Under the pieces are notes generated by a model. It did not search any database. It worked only from the letters and a program-made list of their open reading frames with translations, and was not told where the DNA came from. 64,000 nt of DNA from Dryas octopetala (Eukaryota; Streptophyta; Magnoliopsida; Rosales; Rosaceae), in the NCBI GenBank assembly GCA_963921425.1, contig OY992833.1, positions 3,474,501 through 3,538,500 on the forward strand, written 5' to 3'. Both the position numbers and the translations under genes were made by a program. Of this stretch, positions 37,120 through 48,342 are shown piece by piece. Numbering within the stretch: the first letter of the stretch is position 1; each line of letters begins with the position of its first letter.

Positions 37120-37859
37120 GCTTTGTTTTGATTGTAGTTGGCAGTAGGAAGCTGGCAGATATGGATGCACATGCTTGTGACTTAGGGGGGTCAAGTTGGA
37201 AGGAAGTAAAGGTTCTGTTAAGCTAGATTTTCTTTTTCTTTTTTGTCTCTTCTTTTAAGCTAGTTTGATTGAATGTATTTTTTGTACAACTGATCACACT
37301 TATGGAATCTATCATGTAATATATATATATATATATATGAAGTATCTTTTGGTTTAATTCTGAGTTAGCAGTTGCTAAAATAGCTTTGATGTGTGAATAT
37401 ATGCAATGTAGATCATATGGAACAATAGTATTAGGTAACCACTCCTATCCAGCACTTTTATATACATTTAACAAAAAAAAAAAAAAAAACCTGAAAATTT
37501 CAATTTTAATTATTTATTTAGTTAAACAACCCTTTGAAAGGGTAGCACTAGATATTTGAAATGCAAATTGAATTATATTTTTGAAATGGATTAAGGGACT
37601 AACTACGTTGGTTGGTTATCACAATCAAACTAATTTTCAAACTAACTTGTAATGGTTGCATAATAAAAGCAAATCACTGTTCTCAAGCAACCTTACCAAA
37701 ACAGGCGGTGCAGACACCTTTTAGGGACCCCAACCCCTACATCCTTTGGCTTAAGTGTTGCTGCAGCGTTGGTAATCCCTTGTGCAACTCTAAATGGTTG
37801 GTTAGTGTCCAAAAGAGTTGGTAAAAAGTAGGTTGCCATTGCTCAGTTTTCTTGTAGTG

Positions 37860-38230
37860 ATTTGGCAATTTCATACATGATGCATATTAGATATCATTAA
37901 CAAATCATACAAATTCTATATTAATTATTAAAAAATCATACCAATTCCAATTCCATATCATATCACCAATTTCATCTTCTATATCAATATTTATATATCA
38001 TACAAATTACACAAATCATACAAATCAAAATCAACCCAAAATTATACAATCAATTCCAAAATTATACGATTAAAGATTCAAAATTAACCCAAAATCATAC
38101 AAATCAAAATCAACCCAAGATTATACAATTAATTCCAAAATTATACAAATTATACAATCAAATATACAAAATGTCAACATCAACCCAAAATCATATAATC
38201 AATTCCAAAATTATTCAATTAACCCTAAAA
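37860..38230. repeat. AT-rich low-complexity repeat (atacaaat/caaaatcaaccc)
   Basis: Many short direct copies of atcatacaaatcaaaatcaaccc and aattccaaaattatac occur. This is probably the subterminal or 5' region of the hAT element. Confidence 0.6.
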
Positions 38231-38477
38231 TTTTAATTTCAGAAATACCCAAAACAGCATAAAGAGCCCAAAGAGAAAAAGTCACGCTTCCCTTCTCTAT
38301 TTCCTCTCTACTGCTATTTCTCTGAGTTTCTGAAAATTTCTAGGGTTAAGCACAAATTAGCAAATCTCTCTCAATGATCGGAGGTCGAAGTGGATTTGAG
38401 GTGGCCGGATGCTTCGAGTTAGCCGGAGTTGGTGAGAAGACAGAGAGAAGTCAGAAATAGAACACAGCGAACGCCGA

Positions 38478-38479
38478 TG

Positions 38480-38563
<84 letters not shown>
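38478..38563. repeat. (GA)n microsatellite
   Basis: An uninterrupted run of about 43 GA units in the right part of the hAT element. The Ser/Leu-rich open frames across it are artefacts of the repeat. Confidence 0.98.
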
Positions 38564-38566
<3 letters not shown>

Positions 38567-39621
38567 GTCTAGTCTAGGCGTCCAATAAGCCAAGGATAAG
38601 ATGGAGAAAAGAGGAGAGAGAGAGAGAGAATCGGTGCGGCGCTGCAGATCGAGTTTGCATTGAATATGGAAATGCTGTAGTGTGAGTGTGCGAGTGTGCA
38701 AGTGAACCAGTTTCTAAGCAAGCGTAAGTTGAGAGAAATTTTGGCGAAATTTCTCTCAAATTCAAAAAATTTTGCCTTGAAGAGTGTTCAAAATTTCAAA
38801 TATTTCGACGAAATTTGAACAAATGTGTTAAAATTTCGAAACCCCTAAAAATCAAAATTTTGGGCAAAATTTAGCCAAAAATTTCGAAATTTAAACCCTT
38901 GCTAATAATACATTATTATTAAATTAATATAGATAATAGAAATGGATAATAGCACAAAATAAGGAACATGATAAACCAAAACCAAAATACAAGGGATTAT
39001 GGATAATGGAAACCAAAAATCAAGGAGCATGACTAGGAGTCAACAACTCTAGCCACCCCCAGCTGACCAGCACGTCCCAAGGCTTCCTTGCAGCCCCAAA
39101 GCTCCTCCATGCACGATGGCTGTCGTTGCCCCACCAGCCGGCCACTTCCGGCTATCCTCCTACACCCTTTTGCGCACTGTTTTTGCATTTTGGCATCTTT
39201 TCGGGTACCATAAAATTACAGAAAAATTCTCATAAAATTTATACTCATTCTACATTATATTGACATTCAAAATATGCAGAAAAATAATAAGGAACATTGC
39301 ATAATTTTCTAAAAAAAAAAAAAAAGGCAAGCCCTTTGAGGTCCAAAATTGTCAATTCTCACCTTCCTCGCATGATTAAACTTTATTTTAATTATACCTA
39401 CCATGTTAGTTAACTAATAACATATGAGTGCTGCTATTTAGATCAAATTAATTTATTTTTATCCCCACCATACTCTTTACACCCAACTTCAAAATCAAAA
39501 TTTAAAAAATTTATTACTGTACCCAACAACTTTTCCAAAAACACCCCTATTGAAATATTATACCCAACAAAAACTCAACATATTCCTTTATATACCCAAC
39601 AAACAGACCCAACACCATCAT

Positions 39622-41383
39622 TGTCACGCTCCAATCCGGGATTAAAAATTAATCTCAGATTAAGGTGTAAATCACACTCTAATTATAAAATTAAGTTCTA
39701 TAACCAGAATGTGACGGAAAAAAAATAAATAAATAGAAAAGAACTTCGTACTATTATTATACCATAAACTGAGTTCAAGCTTAATTGACAACATAAGTCA
39801 TACTTCTGTACTTTACAACCTTCACAGTTTCAAAATTAAACTTAACTTCTGACTCGTTTCAAGTCTACTCACAATAACTACTCTCGATCGGCTTAACACT
39901 ATCTCTCGCTACAGTACCTGCATAGTCTATGAGGGGGTGAGCTCTAATCAACGGCTCAGTAGGGACAATCAACCTTATTATGCAAAATTAATTATACTGA
40001 AGCTCAATGAAACATACAACATGGAGCAGATAATATATAATACAATAATCTTATTAATACATGAATGTTGTGCTGCACTTCCTCGTTTTAAGCCTCATAA
40101 TATGGATAAAGAGTTCATCAATATAATAGAACAAACAGGCTTGCACGTCCTATACCATGCATTTTACCATTGCGGCCTCGAATGCTCTATCATACGAATT
40201 AACAGTCGATGCATTTTAAAATATAAATTGCAATGCACATCTTCACTTTAATCCGCAATTAAAGTGCAAGATATCCTAACTTCGATACGCAATCGAAGGT
40301 CCCAATGCGCCTTGAGGCCGGTTTAGATCATTTTATCAGTTTCTGCTGAAGGAGTTTCACTCCTCGCACACACTATGAAATTTAAATAACATAATTTAAA
40401 TCTTCAATCCCTTCTCACCACCGTAACTTCAATTCTAAATGAATTATGCTTCACATTCAAATAAATGCACATAATTATATATAATAATTTACTAATTCAT
40501 GTCATGTACAAGTAATTCAGATAATTCATATAAGTCATGTATTAGCACACATATCGCATTTTCAACAAAGATTCAATACAATCAAATTTGTAGTCAAAGG
40601 TTCCCTAGATCCCCTACCTAAACTCCAGAGCTTAGCCTGATCCCACATGTTCATTCGAGAAATTCCTAAGTTGTCCTTACAACACTATCATCACCGGTTC
40701 ACGTGATTGATCCAAAATCCAATCGACCTCGGAGGTTCTCTTGGAGGTTCAATTGGGCAGAAACAGAATAATTAACCACCAACCCGCCGCCACAAGTGGC
40801 GGAACCTACGGTAGCAGCGGCTGCACGACCTGGAAAACACCCAAATTCAACTCCAATCAATCCTAATTGCACAAAGGAACCTTCAATTGCACAAAAACAA
40901 CTCAAATTCAAGTCTAATTTCAAGAAATTCAAAATAAGCAAAAAACCTAAAATCGAACTTCCAATTTCTCAAAATTGGTCATCCACACCTTAGGGAAAAG
41001 GAAGCCCATACCAGAGGATTGTTTCTCACAACTGGGTCAATGGCCAAATATCACCAGAAACGGCCGAAATTGGCGGCTTCCGCCGCCGGCCTTCATAGCC
41101 TCGATTCGTCGCCGTGCAAACTCCGATGGACAATCAGAGGGTACCATCGTGACTAGTTTGATGAGAAGATCAATTCTAGGCCGGAGCTGAATCACGAAAT
41201 CGTCGGCAACGTCACGTCACCGCCGGAGCTCCAACTTGCCGAACCAGGTCTCGGGTTTGGGGAAATTTCTAGACTAAACAGAGGCCAGGGAAGAAAGAGG
41301 AAGGGAAGGTGAGACTATCTAGGCCGGTCCCATCGCAAGCCACGGCTAGACGTGCTGGTGGCAGGCGCGGCGGAAGTGAAGGG

Positions 41384-41456
<73 letters not shown>

Positions 41457-41777
41457 GAGATATAAATTTTGATTTTTGGTTTTAAAACCCTTCCACATGA
41501 AATTACAAAAATGCCCCTAAGTTCGCACATTCATAATCCTTAAACTGTAACCTTAATTTACGCGTGCTTCGATTCTACGTTCTCATGGGCTCAAGACCTA
41601 TCCAAAGAGTTCAAATTCAAAACTAAAAACCCATTAATTTTAAAAGTCAACTTTCGGGTCAAGTCCAAATTAAAACAAAATAAAAAATTTACCCAAAACC
41701 TTTTATTTCTCAAATAAATTTCCAAAATCTTTAAAATAACTTCTCAATATAAAACTTGAAAAATACAGGGTGTCACA
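39622..41777 (-). mobile_element. Solo LTR, Gypsy-like family (copy B)
   Basis: It runs TGTCACGCTCC to GGTGTCACA (TG...CA on either strand), 2156 bp, and is homologous in inverse orientation to 30816-33000. No internal region or second LTR is attached. The flanks atcat and aacac do not match, so the target duplication has decayed or the ends recombined. A (GA)n tract lies at 41387-41453. Confidence 0.75.
41387..41453. repeat. (GA)n microsatellite in LTR copy B
   Basis: An uninterrupted run of about 33 GA units, at the position matching the (TC)n tract of copy A. Confidence 0.98.
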
Positions 41778-41983
41778 AACACCACTACCACCCAACGCCA
41801 ATGCCAACACCACCCATCACCACCACCACCACCACCCAACGCCAACACCATCACCTTTTGAGATATCTTCATTAAATAAAATACCTCTTCCTCCTTCCTT
41901 ATTCTTCCTTATATTACTTTTTTTTTTCTCCTGCAAATAGATTTAATAGTTAAAAAAAAAAAAAACCATCCCCACAAGCGCAC

Positions 41984-42768
41984 AGACCCAACCAGGGACG
42001 GACGCACGTTGGGAGGTAGGGGGTCGGGCGACCCCCCAACGCCGAATCTCCTAGCCGTGAACCTCCTTTCCCAGCCGCCGATGACCCCCCAAACCTCTGG
42101 ACGGCGACCCCTCGACCTCTGGCCGGTGACCCCTCGCTGCCCAGTCGCCCACCACCTGCTTGATGAAAAGCCTCAGTGGCTGCTGGACTTTCTCTCTCTT
42201 TTCTCTTCTCTTCTGCTCTCCTCTCTTGGTTTTGCTGGACTTTCTCTCTCTTTTCTCTTCTCTTCCTCTTTCTCTTTTGGTTTCTCTCTCTTTCTTCTCC
42301 TCTGTTTTCTTTCTCTTGGGTAATACACCACCGCCTAGCACACACACACTGACACACACCACTGAACACACATACACACATCTCACTCCCAGCCATTCAG
42401 CTCACACACACATAATCACAACTTTTTTCTGTTTTTGTTTTTAATAAATATATGTATATATAACATAAGTTTATATATATATATATATATACTATAACAG
42501 AATTAAAATTAATACTAATAAACACAAATATAAATATAAATAAATAATAATTTAGTAATTAAATATAAATAAATATAAAGACAAAGTAATTATTTTAATA
42601 AACAAAATTTTTTAAATTTAAAAATTAGGTTATTACATATTTACAAGTAGCTTGTAATATTGTTTATCATTTAATTTTTTATTGTTATTATCGTCTAAAT
42701 TTTTTTTTTTTTGCTTTTACACTATGACCCCCCGGGTTGGAGATCCTGGATCCGTCACTGGACCCAAC
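41984..42768. mobile_element. hAT MITE with perfect 8-bp duplication
   Basis: The element at 41992-42760 starts CAGGGACGGACG and ends, inverted, CAGTGACGGATCCAGG. The flank gacccaac is identical at 41984-41991 and 42761-42768. The interior is CT-rich then AT-rich, with no transposase. Confidence 0.9.
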
Positions 42769-42929
42769 CCCTCCAGCTTTTCTTTCTCTTTTTCTTTGCT
42801 TGCTCTTCTTTCTTTTTTCTTCTTTTCATTCTTAATTTTTTTCTGTAAATTAACTCCCAGGAGACTCCCTCATCCTTCCCCACTCACCCAACAATACGGG
42901 GGCCTCCCCCGACCAATCTAGAAGTCCAT

Positions 42930-43545
42930 GACGTTGCCCCGCCGACTCCCCCATCCGCCTTCTCTTTTGTATGGGCAAGTGCGCCATCAACTCCGCCGAG
43001 TATGGCCCGCTCTGGTGGACCATGCGCTGGAACTTTGTCACTGAGTTGATAAAATCGGCGAGGATCCGCCGGTGCAACTGGATACGAAACTGGGCCCTGG
43101 AGTACCACATGAAGGGGTTGTCGAGGTCATGGCAGACTCACCATCTGCAGCATCCTCATATGTCGTTGCTTCGGAGCGACAATCTCAGAGAAGAGAATCA
43201 AACACATCGAGAACGTATTGAAAGACGTTATGATGATGACAACACCAGAGCTCCCGGATTTCCTCCCCGTGCTGACTTTGTTGTTCCGGCAGCAGGTGAA
43301 GGAAGCGAAGGAGACTGATCGAGGAAGAAACATATGGAGTGTTTGGTTCCGCTGATAAGAAATCGAAAGGAGTTTCTCAAAATTAGTGGGAATGTGAATG
43401 AGGAGATGGTGAGTCCCATGGGGGCTGCCTATATTGACTCATTGTTCGAGCTCGAGGTGCTCGGAAGACTAGGAAAGTTAGGAGAAGAAGAACTCGTCAC
43501 GCTTTGCTTTGAAGTCATCAATGCAAGAACTGAAATGGTTTTTTT
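42930..43545 (+). pseudogene. Cytochrome P450 fragment, CYP77A-like
   Basis: The plus strand reads KCAINSAEYGPLWWTM and WNFVTELIKSARIRRCNWIR, then after a frameshift GATISEKRIKHIENVLKDVM, ELPDFLPVLTLLFRQQVKEA, and after another shift RKKHMECLVPLIRNRKEF, NVNEEMVSPMGAAYIDSLF and EEELVTLCFEVINARTEM. These follow the order of the N-terminal half of a CYP77A-type P450 up to the I-helix start. The haem-binding cysteine region is absent. With at least two frameshifts and no C-terminal half this is a captured gene piece, not an enzyme. Confidence 0.85.
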
Positions 43546-43674
43546 TTTAAATTAGTTAATTAGCATGTCTTAATTGGTCATTTTACATTATGGTAGAGTA
43601 TGAAATTACATTGTTAAAAGTGTTGAGGCTATTAATAAATTAATTGGGGCTAAATAGTAGCACCCATAACATAT

Positions 43675-43802
43675 ATATAAACATAGAATTAATAACCCAG
43701 AAAAATCATACATATACATGAAGGTAACGCAAAAACAAGAACCAAACAATAAATCATCATATTGCACATACAACAATTAACCAAAGTAGGCTCTGATACC
43801 AC
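43675..43802 (-). other. Copia leader with tRNA primer-binding site
   Basis: On the minus strand the LTR end ...CAACA is followed by G and then TGGTATCAGAGC (43801-43790), complementary to initiator Met-tRNA. The sequence to 43675 is untranslated leader. Confidence 0.85.
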
Positions 43803-45263
43803 TGTTGGAAATTGATCATATAAATGCAGCGGAAATAAAAATTCATATGATCATGCTTCAGATTGAAATATGATGTAATAAAACATGATTTATCCAAGGA
43901 GGATTCGTACCTTGTTTTATTAATTAGAAGCCCATCAAAGTACTAATCCATAAGCTCTCCATCATTTGGTCCTTCTAATTACATAAAGATGTGTGACCTC
44001 TAATTAGTCCAAGCTAGGAGGAGATGGAGGGATTGAACTCTTTGGAGAATGAGAGTGCTAACTCTCTTTCTCAAGAATGTGGCTTTTAGAAATAGAAAGA
44101 ACGTAGAATGAATTCGACAGGAACTTCCATTAATCTAACTTCTTGATGTAAGGCCTTATTTATAGAATTGACTGGCAACCATCTTTCCACTATAATGGGG
44201 CCGGCCACCTAGTCTTATGGACCAAGTTTGTTGGTCTATTGACTAGGTAATTAACCTTTAATTTTATTATCAATTAATTAATTCTTTAATTAATTAATAA
44301 GTCCATTAGCCCAATATTAATTAATTAACCACTTAATTAATTAATAAGCCCAATAGTCCAATGCCAATTAATTAACTCATTAGCCCAAAATTAATTAACC
44401 ACTTAATTAATTAAAAAGCCCATCATTTCTATTTTCATTAATTAGTTTAAAGCCCAATTAATTAACTCTTTAATTAATTTTGATCAACCCTATTTCTAAA
44501 ATTATCCCACACCTATTGGCGTGTGACATTTTAGGTTCCAATTGAATCCGACAGTGGATTGGGACACGTTCCCAAAATAACCTAATATGGGTAAAATTAT
44601 CATTTTACCCTTAGGTCTCCACAAGTCAAAATTGACGCAAAGTAGAGTGTCATGACTACTCGGATTAGCCGGAAGAGAGAAGAACCTATTCCATCTTCGA
44701 TTACAATACAATCTCTCTATCATCCTATGTTCCTGAATCATGGTCGGGTATGTAATTTCGTCAACCCTAGCATGATTCTTGAGGTCCAACACTTTTGTAT
44801 AGATTCCATTCGATCATGGAAGCTTGTTTCCATGATCTAGTACTCTGGCCAGAGATTCCAGAACCTTTAACTAAACTCCAGGAGCCTAGCCTTATGATAC
44901 AATCAAAGCATAACAACTGAACGCACATGACAACCATGTGTCTCAAGTTTAGGGACCAGTTGTATTATCAAGATTTAATGATTTCCTGTTGACGAGTGTG
45001 TAATACTCCATGACAGGTATTCGTTACTTTGGTCACGTTCAGTGAACCATATACTGGCACCCATGATCTTCTCCTAGTGTCTCTACATAGATAATCTGAG
45101 ACCGATTATCCTAGACATTAAGCAGAGATAGATCATGCTGGTTTTACCAGATTTGATATTGTCCATATATCAATTCTACAACCAGGAACAGTTTAGACTT
45201 CAAGTACTAAAGAATATAAGTCTCACTATCCTAACATCTTTAGGACATTATTCCTTTAACTTG
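43803..45263 (-). repeat. 5' LTR of the large copia element, truncated
   Basis: It matches 22546-24265. The homology stops at 45263 (cctttaacttg), where the other copy continues for about 150 bp. About 130 bp is also missing near 44860. Confidence 0.9.
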
Positions 45264-45425
45264 CCGATGTAGATGCAGCTCAGAAAATGCAGATGCACTT
45301 CAATATATAGATGCACCTGTCGAGAAAATGCAGCTAAAAAAATACAGATGCATCTCAAATATACAAATGCACTTGTCGAACTCTCAAATATACAGATGCA
45401 CTTGTCGAGCGCTCAACAGCCTAAT
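45264..45425. repeat. Short degenerate repeat of acagatgcacttgtcgag
   Basis: Units such as cagatgcactt, gatgcacctgtcgag and acagatgcacttgtcgag recur six or seven times, directly at the broken end of the LTR. Confidence 0.7.
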
Positions 45426-45653
45426 TTAGGCTCACTGATGTGCTTCACATGCAGGAATTGTCATTTAGGCCAAGTTAGTATCTCAATGTCCTTTTTTATA
45501 AGTTTATTAGTGAATTTGGTACTTGTATCTAATTTACTTTTTTTTTTTTTTGTCTGGATGTTTACCTGTGTTGATTTATAACAAAATTGTGCCTTCGTTC
45601 CACTTTAGGGTACTGTGATGCTTGGGTTTTGCTTATTCTCTTTATCATTGCAG

Positions 45654-45717
45654 ATATATGACACAAATGAGGTTTTGCTTCAAGAGGCTTGGTTCTATTA
45701 TGAAGAAGATTCATTGG
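45654..45717 (+). other. Possible orphan exon
   Basis: A 64-nt open stretch is bounded by tttatcattgcag and gtaagc and reads IYDTNEVLLQEAWFYYEED. The splice sites are good, but I do not recognise the protein and found no partner exon nearby. It may belong to a gene fragment. Confidence 0.3.
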
Positions 45718-45966
45718 GTAAGCAATTTCAAGACATTATTATTTGAACTGTTTTTATTTTAGTACAAATTGTTTTTTAAATGCAATAACATTATTGTTCG
45801 TTATATTTCCACTCTTTTAAAGTAGGCTATTTGGTTGAATACAAGTTAGGAAAAGTCATTGGATTGATTAAGATTAGTAGCTGTCTAATAGTTATTGGTT
45901 AAGAGCATATAAATGAAATTGAAGAAACCACTACATCTTTTAAAAATTAAAGTTGAAGAACCAATA

Positions 45967-46223
45967 TTGTTATGTTACCTTTTTTTTTTTTTTTTTTTTT
46001 TTTGTTAGGCGGTCAGGGGTGTCCGGGCCAGCTTGCGTGCACCTCAACTAATCCCCTCCCCGGTCCGGTCAAAGGTAGGTTATCCACGCCAGGGCTAGGG
46101 AATTCAGAGAAGTAAATCTCTTGCAGCCTGGCCATGTGAGGAGTCGAACTGGTGACCACTAGGGAGCAAACCCAAGGCCTGAGCAACTGAACTACCCCAC
46201 TGGGTTTGTTATGTTACCTTTTT
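45967..46223 (-). mobile_element. tRNA-derived SINE with 18-bp target duplication
   Basis: On the minus strand the element starts near 46205 and has a polymerase III A box TAGTTCAGTTG (46194-46184) and a B box GTTCGACTC (46149-46141), both fitting the consensus. It ends in an A-run (the T-run at 45985-46007 on plus). The flank ttgttatgttacctttt is duplicated at 45967-45984 and 46206-46223. Body about 200 bp. Confidence 0.9.
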
Positions 46224-47852
46224 GCTACTGTATAATTCATGGTTGTGGTTTGGTTGAGATTAATTAGGTGTCTCATATCTTTTCTATATGTGGGGGATAG
46301 AATATCACATCAAAATTAAGAAAAGAATAAGAAAACCACTTTTAAGTGAAAATGAAGACTAAAGCAGAGACTGTGTTTTTCTTATTCTCTTTTTACTATT
46401 AAAATTTATTATTCGTATTAGTTATATTTTAAGTACAAATGGTCCTTTAGATGCGCATGCGATAACATCATTATTCATTTTGGTTTCAGTCTATTATGAT
46501 TGCTTATTGTATAATTGACAAAAAAAAACTGTTTATATTTCTATTTTCATGGCCTGGGTATGTGGTTTGGTTGAGATTACATGTATTTTAATCCTTATCA
46601 CAATTATAAAATGAAAGCACTTTTAAGAGAATCAGGACTATAGGGATTGAAGTTAAAGAGTCAGAGTAATTTAAATTGATGTTAGTATGCACCGGTTGAT
46701 AAGAAATTGAATTTGAGTTCCCTAATTAGTTTTGAAAAATGCGCTAATGGATGATAATATTGTAGCTTTAACTTGCATCTCTTGCATGAGGGACATCAGT
46801 TATTTGCACATTTTGTGGCTATTTTTTAATAATTAGAATGAAAATGGCATATTGGAATGATCTAAGAATGAATATACTGAAGTAAAATGGGGTCAGACTT
46901 ATTGAATAGAATTAACAAATTCAATTGGTTAATCACATCAGTTATCTATAGTGAACATATTAATTAAAAGAAGAAAAAGAAAACCATCAAAAAATTGCAG
47001 GAAAGGATCACTTAAATGAAAAGAAACCATGTTTCTGTTGTTTTGTTCATGAATCATGATGCATGCAATATTTCATGATTATTGATGAAACCATAGTGCT
47101 TTTGCTAGGAATAATCTATCTATTAGTATCTTATTTCTTATTCTAAAACGTGGTTTCTTTGTCGTCACATATATTTGGAGTTATATAAGACATTGGAGAC
47201 ATAAAGTGCTTGCATTCCATATGCACGCACTTATTTTTAACCAAAATACCTACCCAATTTATGTATTTTTGTTGAAAGATTGATAGAAACTTTGTTTTAT
47301 AGAAGTAACAACTGATTAATTCTTTAGAACAAAATGACTAATACCCCTCATAACCAATCATATTAGGCAACTAAATAGGTGTCGATTGGCTTGGATTTTT
47401 TTTCCTGTTGTGTTGGCCTACAAGATTAATTGTTTTTGCATTTTATTTAAAGGCAATCTCAAATAGATGATTTCTTTCTCTTATTTTCGTTTGTGGCAAA
47501 AACATTCGATTTTGATTTTGTTTTGAAACTAACTTTTTTAGAGAAATTTATGGGTTTGTAATCTTTGGTATGATTTGCGAATTTTTTTTTGTGTTCAAAC
47601 AATTGCTATTACTGATGCAAATGAGTAATGAGCAAATATGTTATGTGCAGAGACAATCTAAGCTGAAAGTATAATGGAGGCCGAGTAACTGCTATGCACA
47701 AAAGGCTTGCAAAGTTGATTGGGGTACTGCTGGCTGCTGCAATGGGGAGGAGAGGCTACAGGAGACCAAACACATGCCCAATCATACCCTTGCAAAACAT
47801 ATATTTAACTTTATTTTTCTTTTCTGATGGACAATATGGTAATACTATCTTG

Positions 47853-47904
<52 letters not shown>

Positions 47905-48342
47905 ATGGTCGATATATGCACAATAGAATAGACTAGATAGATGTATATAAAGTTTACGATTGTTTTGACCCATTTTTTGAGCTTTGTTGACCCCTTTTTT
48001 AAAAATAATTTCAATTAATAAAATAAAATACTGCACCAATTTGCATATGTTCCTTGCAAAAGAGATTACCATTACAAAAGCCATTTGACAAAATAAACTC
48101 TCCACAGTACAGGAACAAAAATACACACCACAGAAATCATTGGTCATTCATATCCACAGCATCGAGCAGAAACTATTTTGATGCAATTATGTTTGAAATG
48201 ACTTGCATTCTCAAGTTACCATCACTAATACTTTTTGGTCATTAGAAGTTCAATGACATATGACCTCTATACATTATCATAAAATTTCAACCATGTAAAG
48301 AGAATTCGGCATGACATAATTAGCATTCAAGATGCCACAGGA
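46224..48342. other. AT-rich intergenic region
   Basis: No gene is supported. It contains a 50-base T homopolymer at about 47849-47900, which produces poly-Phe/poly-Lys open frames that are not real. Confidence 0.6.

Larger units (their letters stand above)
29846..38909. mobile_element. 9-kb hAT element carrying an intact PPR gene
   Basis: The left end GAAGGACTAAAATTTCG (29854) pairs with the inverted right end CAAGGGTTTAAATTTCG (ending 38901). Both subterminal regions are full of AAATTTCG. The 8-bp flank ctaataat is identical (29846-29853, 38902-38909). A hAT transposase C-terminal relic on the minus strand (30245-30815) supports the superfamily. The expected transposase body is absent. In its place lie a long LTR (30816 to about 33000) and a host-type PPR gene with flanks (33416-35248). 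Excision on paper restores the internal repeat of the host retrotransposon. Alternative: an assembly join or a composite of two hAT ends acting together. Confidence 0.75.
39417..43674. mobile_element. Pack-MULE-like element with CYP77-like fragment
   Basis: The left end GAGTGCTGCTATTTAG (39426) and inverted right end GGGTGCTACTATTTAG (to 43665) pair for about 33 bp, including aattaatttatt. The 9-bp flank ataacatat is identical (39417-39425, 43666-43674). No transposase is present. Inside are a P450 gene fragment (42930-43545), a solo LTR (39622-41777) and a hAT MITE (41992-42760). Without the two nested elements it is about 1.3 kb. It sits in the leader of the large copia element. Confidence 0.85.
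22546..45263 (-). mobile_element. Large Ty1/copia-type LTR retrotransposon, degenerate, opened by nested insertions
   Basis: The 3' LTR is 22546-24265 (TGTTGGAA...TTCCAACA). The 5' LTR is 43803-45263, which lacks its outer roughly 150 bp and has an internal deletion near 44860. On the minus strand a primer-binding site for initiator Met-tRNA (TGGTATCAGAGC, 43801-43790) adjoins the 5' LTR and a purine tract GTGGGAGA adjoins the 3' LTR. Internal order on the minus strand is leader, integrase relic (about 28000-28170), reverse transcriptase relics (27749-26758) and RNase H (24787-24276). Inserted segments are 24788-26757, 29854-38901 and 39426-43665. The truncated outer end prevents a target-duplication test. 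LTR divergence and many stops indicate an old copy. Confidence 0.8.

Noticed and set aside
38357..38765. Ser/Leu-repeat open frame
   Set aside because: Produced by the (GA)n microsatellite.
39617..41782. Five-bp target duplication for LTR copy B
   Set aside because: The flanks atcat and aacac do not match, so none is claimed.
41950..42444. Open frames of 94-148 codons on both strands
   Set aside because: They fall within the hAT MITE CT-rich interior, with biased composition and no domain.
22546..45263. Two unrelated copia fragments rather than one element
   Set aside because: Same orientation, matching LTRs, correctly placed primer site and purine tract, and internal segments that rejoin across nested insertions favour one element, though the missing outer LTR end prevents proof.
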